64,000 bases of DNA from Balanoglossus misakiensis. Lineage: Eukaryota; Hemichordata. The notes below the pieces were generated by a model. That model worked only from the letters and a program-made list of their open reading frames with translations. It did not search any database and was not told the DNA's origin. Numbering within the stretch: position 1 is the stretch's first letter; each line of letters opens with the position of its first letter. The DNA lies in NCBI GenBank assembly GCA_040954595.2, contig CM082578.2:1922001-1986000 (forward strand), read 5' to 3'. Positions 11,464 through 64,000 of this stretch are shown piece after piece. Made by a program: the position numbers and the translations under genes.

Positions 11464-14400
11464 TTAATTCTTCACAAGTGGTTCATAAAGATTGCACAGT
11501 GCTGCTGCAACTATCAACATCTGATTGGTAACAGGTTTTAAAGACAATGGTATGATTTGAGATAAAAGGGAAAATTTTTTTATTCTTTCAATGGCTCTCT
11601 CAACATGGATTCTCAATCTGGCAATATCACGAGTTTTCACAATTTCTTTCAAACTAAGATGTTTACCCTTTCCCCATGAACATTTGCGTGTGAACGGTGG
11701 AATTGCAAGATCTGCATGCCTTTTCAAACATAAATCCCTTATCAAAAAACCCCTATCAGCCATGACCAAGTCCCCCCTTTCAAGCAAATCAATTATACCA
11801 CATTCCTTAGTAATGTGTCGATCAGATGCATTCCCACCCCACAACTTTGAAACAAAACTGATGAACCCATCTGGTGTTATACCTATAAGAGCTTTACATG
11901 TATTTCGTGATTTGTAATTAGAGTATGTTATATATTGTGCTTTGGGCATTGATGGTTTTTGTATATAAAATTCTGTGCAAACAATGATTACTCTGGTTGT
12001 TCTATACTTTGACTTAAAACTACGAGGCAAGTTTTTCGACACACGTCTCCTGGATGGCCATTTCAGAAGAGGAGACATAGCTGACGACAATACATTAATC
12101 CATGTTATGAACACCTGGGACACTCGAGTGGTTGATGTACCAAACATGTCAGCTAAAATAAACAAAGACAATCCCACCCGTAGCCTCATGAGTGTCAACA
12201 TAAACTCCTGAAAAGGACTGAGTTTTCGCTGTCTTCCTCGTTTCCTGGGTATGGTTCCTCCATTGTTCTCTTCCCTGAAAATTGGCCAGCAATAAATCAT
12301 TATGTTGGGATAAAAGCAAGTGATGAGTGAAACAAAGTTCATGAAGGTACACCATCCCTATCCTAGCGAAGAGTTTCTGATGGACAAATGGTCAGAAAAA
12401 CATGCATGAATAGAGCCCAGCAAGTTATCCATCATCTTAAAGGGCTGCAAACAATTTACATATGCCAATATATGGTTAGAGGAGTGTCTAAATAATAGAT
12501 AAACTTTTCGCAAAGTCACCTAGGGAAAATATGTCATTGGCTAGATACATGCACAATGATATGGTCAAACACTATCTCTTTCTGACACAGAATCAAAGTA
12601 ACAAATGATTGAGAAATAACAAAAAAAATGGAAATATTACCTGAGACTAGGTTTTCCTTGCCAGTATTTTATATTTGTTGATGATGATGCAATATCAAAA
12701 ACATCAGTAAGTTGGCTTCTTGATTTTATACCTACAGTATGTAATAAGAAATTATCTAATTATCAGATTTCACAACAAAATAAAAAATTCACAAGTTCAT
12801 GGCACACAACTCATTGGCCGCTATCACTATTCCAAGCTTTAGCCCGGTAGCTGCTGTGGTTTTCCAGATTGACCATAGGCCCTTTAGGCACGGGCCCCTA
12901 AAAAACCCTACAAATACAGACAGCAGATATACCACTCTTCACTGTAAAATGAGGAAAACAGTGAAGTCATTGCCAATTCTAAGCTTTTTTCAATATGTAC
13001 CATATACATGATTTCCATAGCTTACCTGTGTATTTCATGCAGCTTTTATCACTTTTCAGCAAACAATCCACAGTTAAATCGCGCCGTAATTTATCTTTAT
13101 CACTCAAGACATTCTCCAGTTCATTTACCCTTTTTTGTAAAAATATATTGATTTCTTGGGCTTGCTGCAGATGTGACCCTTGAACAAAAAATTAAAAATT
13201 TGTTAATTTTAAGTTCCATTAGCTGTAACTCTTGTCTATGTTTAAAGGGGAAATCCGCTGTAGCTGATTTCTACATAATTTGGTAGCTTCGATGTCTCTC
13301 TTTCAGAAAAAAACATATTCGCCATGTATAGGTCGCGCGATTTTTTACAAAATCTAGGGAAAGTTGGCAGAATTTCCAATATGGCGTTTACTGTAATTTG
13401 AATCATGGGAAAAAAAGCGCCAGGAGCAACTTCCGCCCACCATGGTGTGGGTGATACCATTCTCCGATTGGTGTCACTGGGCGACAGACTAGGCGTATTT
13501 TCATAGCTATTGTTTGTTTTTTGCATCAGTTGATAAACAATCATCAGCAAAGTCGAAAATTTGTCATCTATTGACAGTTTTCATGAGCTATAACCCATGA
13601 AAAATATGCAAATACGCTTAGCTTGTAAAGCAGTGACACCAATCGGAAAATGGTATCACCCACACCAAGGTGGGCGGAAGTTGGTCCTGGCGCTTTTTTT
13701 CCCATGATTCAAATTACAGTAAACGCCATATTGGAAATTCTGCCAACTTTCCCTAGATTTTGTAAAAAATCGCGCGACCTATACATGGTGAATATGTTTT
13801 TTTCTGAAAGAGAGACATCAAAGCTACCAAATTATGTAGAAATCAGCTACAGCGGATTTCCCCTTTAAGCAAAATGTACATGTACAACAATTTACTTCCT
13901 GAAGAGGATATGATCATTTATTTGTACAACAACAATGATAATAAGGTTGTATAAAATATCCTTTTTTAAAACAGACAAATTTATATAAAAATATTGACAA
14001 CAAATTAAAAGAAAATATCAATAATCATCTATAAAAATGAGCTTTGAGTGTTAAAGACAATTAATACTATACTTTACCTGTAATATCTGTTTGGGTAGCA
14101 ACAGACACACCAGAACTATTTTCATTCAGATCAGTTCTACAGTAGGCATGATCATCACTTGGAGGATTGGTGATATCAAAGACTGCATCTATGGTAAAGT
14201 TTGACAAAATGATCAGAACCATATATTATCGTTGACATATTCCTTTCACGAAACTACAGTCATTTGGCCAATGTTTAGGTCCAAAAATAACTGAAGGTCA
14301 CAACAAGACCAAGTACATTTCAATTCGAACGAACGAAAGCGATGCTATCATCATTATCATGCGCCGGCATGCATTGAACACATGGCGGCGCAGACGCGCT

Positions 14401-16281
14401 GATTATCACACGCGTAGACGCGCACAAGCGCGCTGTTGATATCACCGTGGTTTTGGCATCCGCGTTTGTGAATGGTGACCAGTTTTCGTTAGGTTACAAG
14501 AGACAATACATTTTTCTCTTCAAATTATCAGCGTTTTCATATCCTAGCAATATTCATGCCGACAGAAAGAAAGTACGGCAAACGAGAAACTTTTGTCAAT
14601 GACCAGATCGGTGATCGTAAATGTTTTAGGCTGCATTCACAAACACCTCTGGAGGGGGGGGGGGGGGGGGCGGGAGAATTCAATTTTTTTTACCGTTAAT
14701 TTTCAGATGCCCCCCGTGCACAACGCGAATATTTTCAAATCCCCCCCTTCCGAACTGCCAAAATTTTGAAATCCCCCCCCCCCCCATTTTCTTTCACAGA
14801 GCAAAACACATCACCTATCTATCTTGTAAAAAAGAAAAACAGCGCTCCCATGAAAAGAAATTGAAACTGATGTTTATCCTAGTGGGTATTAAAACTGAAC
14901 ATTGTTTTATTTTTTAAGTATTTGTATGATGTGTTGGGAGACATTGTAAACCGAGAATTGAAGGGGGTGGGTTTGGGAGGGGGTGTCGCCCTCCCACGTA
15001 AGAAAATTTTATAAAATACAGAGCTCAAAGCTGCATTTTAATGAACCCGGCAAAAGCAAATTAACTCAACTACCGGTATGTTAGGGAGGACAAATTTAAC
15101 CGTCGCCGCTCAAAGTTATCATGGGGTGGGGGCAAGTCCCCTGACCCGGGACACTAGATAAACCAGTCAATGATTGAAAGGTGTTGATGAATGGAGGGGG
15201 TGGGTGTGGGAGGGGGTGTTTTCCCCCTCCCACATTAGAAAATTTTGTAAAATAAAGGGCGCGAAACTGCATTTTTGTGGACTCAAAATAAATATTTAGT
15301 CGTCAAAGTTTTCAAGTCCCCCCCTTTCAGTCCCTAAATTATTTCAAATCCCCCCCCTTACATACCCTCAATTTTTTCAAATCCCCCCCTCAATTCTCCT
15401 GCCCCCCCCCCCCTCCAGAGGTGTTTGTGAATGCAGCCTTAGTACGTTGTGATAACGAAAAGTACATGAGACAACCACTGGTATTTTCACACGTCATTTG
15501 ACGGGTGCACACACAGGCGCGTGTATAGATGCTATTTCAGTTTTTTTATGAATAAAATAGCTTAAACGATCCCCGAATTTGCGTCAAACGAGCGCTCTCG
15601 CTATGTTCGGGCCTAGGCCTATACCCCACTGACACATATAGGCCTAGGCCCGAACATAGCGAGAGCGCTCGTTTGACGCAAATTCGGGGGATCGTCTAAG
15701 CTATTTTATTCATAAAAAAAATGAAATAGCATCTATACACGCGCCTGTGGGTGCACATGGACGTTCAAAGCGGTATACATGTAGTACTTACATTTGGTGG
15801 ACACAGACGGGTGACACGTTTGGCTTCCGAGGCAGCAGTCAGCAGAAACTCCAGACGTGGGTCGGCAACTGGTCGCAAAATCTACCGTCTGCTCAGCGGC
15901 GGCCTGTACCGTGTGTACCGGTACATCGTAAATCCGTTGGCGTTGCTGCCACAGGTTTCGTGGACGTAATGATTCTGATGAATTCCGTTGCCCCCAGTCA
16001 TTATATGCAAATTTATGTGGGACGATGTTGTGCTTCCAGTCACCCGTTGACGGAACATTATGTTCATCGAAATGGCGTGAACATAACCTTGAAAACTTGT
16101 TGGGAATCCAAGATGGTTCCCGGTGGCACGCTGATATCCACTTTCGGCGAATATTTTTCTGGTAAATTCGATGCGGAAATGCGTGGAAAGTCACTCCTGA
16201 CATCAACGGGTACTTATCTAAATTACGCAACTTCCGTGTATGGGATTTGCAACCCGTAACTGCGCATTGAAACTCGGGCAT
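11464..16281 (-). CDS. THAP-domain DDE (Harbinger/ISL2EU-type) transposase, 551 aa, catalytic Asp replaced
   Basis: Five exons on the minus strand: 16281-15792, 14188-14078, 13178-13026, 12731-12641 and 12274-11464. They total 1,656 bases with matching phases and GT/AG ends. Residues 1-95 are a THAP zinc finger: Cys-x4-Cys near the start, a KWISACHRE block, Cys-x2-His in LCSRHF, and a closing IVPHKF box. Exon 3 encodes a coiled coil (INIFLQKRVNELENVLSDKD). Exon 4 supplies the YTGI linker, and exon 5 the HTH (KLSPFQEFMLTLMRLRVGLS) and DDE_Tnp_4 core. Family members normally read I-I-D-C-T-E at the first catalytic site; here codon GTT at 11980-11982 gives I-I-V-C-T-E (Val380). The second Asp (VMADRGF) and the late Glu (HVERAIERI) are present. 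A minus-strand AATAAA lies at 11425-11420. Predicted unable to catalyse transposition. Confidence 0.85.
13242..13868. mobile_element. TTAA-flanked MITE with long inverted arms
   Basis: TTAAAGGGGAAATCCGCTG begins it and the complement ends it, inside TTAA on both sides (13242-13245, 13865-13868). The arms are near-identical over about 200-210 bp, with a central spacer near 13460-13650. It lies in the intron between transposase exons 2 and 3. Relatives occur near 33100-33170 and 39515-39628. Confidence 0.85.
14629..15439. mobile_element. poly-G-armed non-autonomous element, copy 2
   Basis: Inverted ends TAGGCTGCATTCACAAACAC and its complement, each running through ACCTCTGGAG into a long G/C tract. 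The interior near 15190-15295 matches the element at 2656-3305, but the terminal repeats are unrelated. It lies in intron 1 of the THAP transposase gene. Confidence 0.75.
15505..15756. repeat. foldback element, arms of about 115 bp
   Basis: The left arm starts GTGCACACACAGGCGCGTGT and the right arm ends with its near-complement. The two arms are almost identical. The centre has GGCCTAGGCCTATA on each side of a spacer of about 13 bases. Confidence 0.85.
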
Positions 16282-16389
16282 TATCCTAGCAACCGCAGGT
16301 CACTTTGTAAACAATACAGTCGGAAAGTGTCCTACCCTTCAACAAGCGGTAGGACAAACATTTCGCACACTGCGCAAGCGCACTAGATC

Positions 16390-16427
16390 AACTCTCGCGA
16401 GAGTTAGTTATTCGGGAATCAGGAATT
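16390..16427. repeat. right terminal inverted repeat of the ISL2EU-like element
   Basis: AACTCTCGCGAGAGTT (16390-16405), then AGT, then TATTCGGGAATCAGGAATT (16409-16427): the reverse complement of the left end apart from the spacer. Confidence 0.85.
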
Positions 16428-16668
16428 CTACCGCTGGCTGCGCTGTCGCAGTGACCTCAAGCCAGGTCAAATTTGAGCTAAAAGACAAGTTCCGTCGACA
16501 TACTCATGAATATTTCATGGTTTCTTCGCGTATAAACTCGGGAATATTATGCCCCTGAAGCCTGGGCTGGCTTTGATGCACGTTATCGAGTATTAATCAG
16601 TCAAAGACCCACGGTAGCAAAGTAGGTAATTGTCTTTTTTTCACGCGGATCCTTTGGTCATATATTCT

Positions 16669-17227
16669 GCATGCCTGTAGCTGCAATGATTGTAGCGGCC
16701 TGTGCTGCTTGGTTGACTGGTGTGCAGCATAACCGCTACAAGGCCTTGTGTGTAATTTTCCAATCAACTTTCCGTCGTCAGCTCAGTTACGGGGTTTAAC
16801 TCTTACCTGCGATAACATTTGAAAACCGAACGGGTGCATCCCCCCCAAAAAAACAGCTCCGACGCCCAAATTTCCCCCAAAATTGTCCTGCTTCCATTAA
16901 AAAAACGATAAATCCACTGAAGTTTCGCCGATGTTTACAAACTTTGTCCGCCATGTTTGCTCTAACATGGCGGAACACATCAGCGAAACTTCAGTGGATT
17001 TATCGTTTTTTTAATGGAAGCAGGACAATTTTGGGGGAAATTTGGGCGTCGGAGCTGTTTTTTTGGGGGGATGCACCCGTTCGGTTTTCAAATGTTATCG
17101 CAGGTAAGAGTTAAACCCCGTAACTGAGCTGACGACGGAAAGTTGATTGGAAAATTACACACAAGGCCTTGTAGCGGTAATGCACCTAACAGCACCCGCT
17201 ACAATCATTGCAGCTAGCATGCCTGCA
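16669..17227. repeat. large foldback, arms of about 210 bp
   Basis: Near-identical inverted arms at about 16730-16943 and 16970-17180, both containing CAAGGCCTTGTGTGTAATTT or its complement. Looser complementarity extends outward (GCAATGATTGTAGCGG). The central loop contains CCGCCATGTT twice in inverted orientation. It lies just outside the right end of the large transposon. Confidence 0.85.
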
Positions 17228-17464
17228 GCCCCACATTCGCTGATATTGCCATCTTTCTCGATAGTTATTATAATATTTAGCTAGAGACGGCCTTGTATAC
17301 TCTGAATTTTAGACTAGGAATGACTCAGCTGGCATATCGTACCACTTTTTCTGTGACATTGCCGACCGGCCCGGCGCAACTACCGAGAAAGGGTACGGGT
17401 GTGCTCGTGGGAATTGTCAACTACACGTTCATCGTTCGACTGCTCAACACAGATCATTGATAAC

Positions 17465-17815
17465 ACAATGTCACATTTCGAACTAATTTTGGAATTCTGG
17501 ATAAATTTTCCAAATATCCTGTTAATCTGGGATTTTCTTCCATCACCTTGATGCAACTGTATCAGAATTTGTCTTTTAAGTTTATTCACACCAAAAAAAA
17601 CAAAAAAAAAACAACAACAGCCATTTCCTGGAAATTGTCATGTTTTCTCTAAAAAAATTAAGCTGAACTTTTTTATTGAAAGGAAACGTTCAGCAGATTT
17701 TTTTCTCCCCAAAATTCAGGTGAATTTTTCACAGATTCTTTTTTCCCAGAAATTCTGCCGAAATCTACACTAATCACACACTTATTGGAAAGGTGTAACA
17801 CAAATTATAGACTTT
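17465..17815. repeat. dispersed intronic repeat, copy 1
   Basis: Shares several blocks in the same order with 38408-38752: CTGGATAAATTTT, CCATCACCTTGA, CAGNCATTTCCTGGAAAT, GTTTTCTCTAAAA and GGAAAGGTGT. The two copies are clearly diverged. Unknown family, no coding content. Confidence 0.65.
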
Positions 17816-17962
17816 ACAAACAAAAATCTAATGTTATACATTTATGAACCTCTTATTCACCAATATTAAATGTTTTCAAAGAGGAAAGGTATTATTCTCG
17901 GACTGGAATTTCGAAATTAGTTTGGAACATGTTTGATGTGTTATAAATTGGTTTATTTTCAG

Positions 17963-63999
<46,037 letters not shown>

Positions 64000-64000
64000 G

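Larger units (their letters stand above)
4048..16427. mobile_element. 12.4-kb ISL2EU-like DNA transposon with two convergent genes
   Basis: The ends are imperfect inverted repeats. On the left (4048-4086), AATTCCTGATTCCCGAATA is followed after four bases by the palindrome AACTCTCGCGAGAGTT. On the right (16390-16427) the same two blocks appear reverse-complemented, three bases apart. Because AATT is self-complementary, the outermost four bases could be target duplication rather than element. Between the ends lie two convergent genes: SAP-SWIM-YqaJ on the plus strand and THAP-DDE transposase on the minus strand. From memory, the ISL2EU (also called IS4EU) group encodes a DDE transposase plus a YqaJ-type protein, so that assignment is likely but unverified. 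The introns contain at least five smaller inserted elements while the exons are uninterrupted. The transposase lacks its first catalytic Asp. Confidence 0.8.

Noticed and set aside
15747-16259. A 170-codon plus-strand frame
   Set aside because: It is antisense to the THAP exon, whose zinc-finger residues, splice donor and phase support the minus strand.

Overview
The window is nuclear DNA of an invertebrate animal. The genes are split by GT/AG introns. One gene is built from animal extracellular modules (C-type lectin, LDLa, CUB, sushi, EGF, HYR, GCC2/GCC3, pentraxin). The introns are full of cut-and-paste DNA transposons (piggyBac, ISL2EU/Harbinger-like with THAP) and of small palindromic elements. 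A marine deuterostome such as an acorn worm or lancelet fits best, but the sequence alone does not fix the species.

Layout. 1-4047: no gene I can support; two non-autonomous elements (2492-2639 and about 2656-3305). About 4048-16427: one large DNA transposon with matching inverted ends (4048-4086 and 16390-16427) and two convergent multi-exon genes. On the plus strand is a 526-residue SAP + SWIM + YqaJ-nuclease protein (4786-11193). On the minus strand is a 551-residue THAP + coiled coil + DDE transposase (16281-11464). All exons join in frame without stops, but the first catalytic Asp of the transposase reads Val. At least five smaller elements sit in its introns. 16669-17227: a large foldback.

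17963-63999 (running off the right edge, 5' end not found): about 49 exons, roughly 3,300 residues, of one plus-strand gene for a secreted mosaic protein. Module order: partial C-type lectin, LDLa, 3 CUB, 4 sushi, 2 EGF, 4 sushi (the last truncated), Thr-rich stalk, expansin-like module 1, Thr-rich stalk, expansin-like module 2, Thr-rich stalk, a duplicated unrecognised domain flanking sushi-like/HYR/sushi modules, 3 GCC2/GCC3 repeats, 12 EGF, pentraxin/LamG-like. The second half resembles the SVEP1/polydom layout. The two expansin-like modules (double-psi barrel plus expansin C-terminal domain) are the most surprising content.

The introns of this gene hold a piggyBac element (25558-29369, TTAA on both sides, a TAG before the last part of its Cys-rich tail), at least five TTAA-flanked MITE families, an 11-copy MITE family beginning ACTGTAAAACGGG, a retrocopy with 13-bp target duplications, a 290-bp polypurine tract and two minisatellites. 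The longer minisatellite lies where an EGF exon has lost its splice donor. Several palindromes share an odd design: arm sequences differ between copies, yet a CTCG motif keeps the same orientation in both arms.
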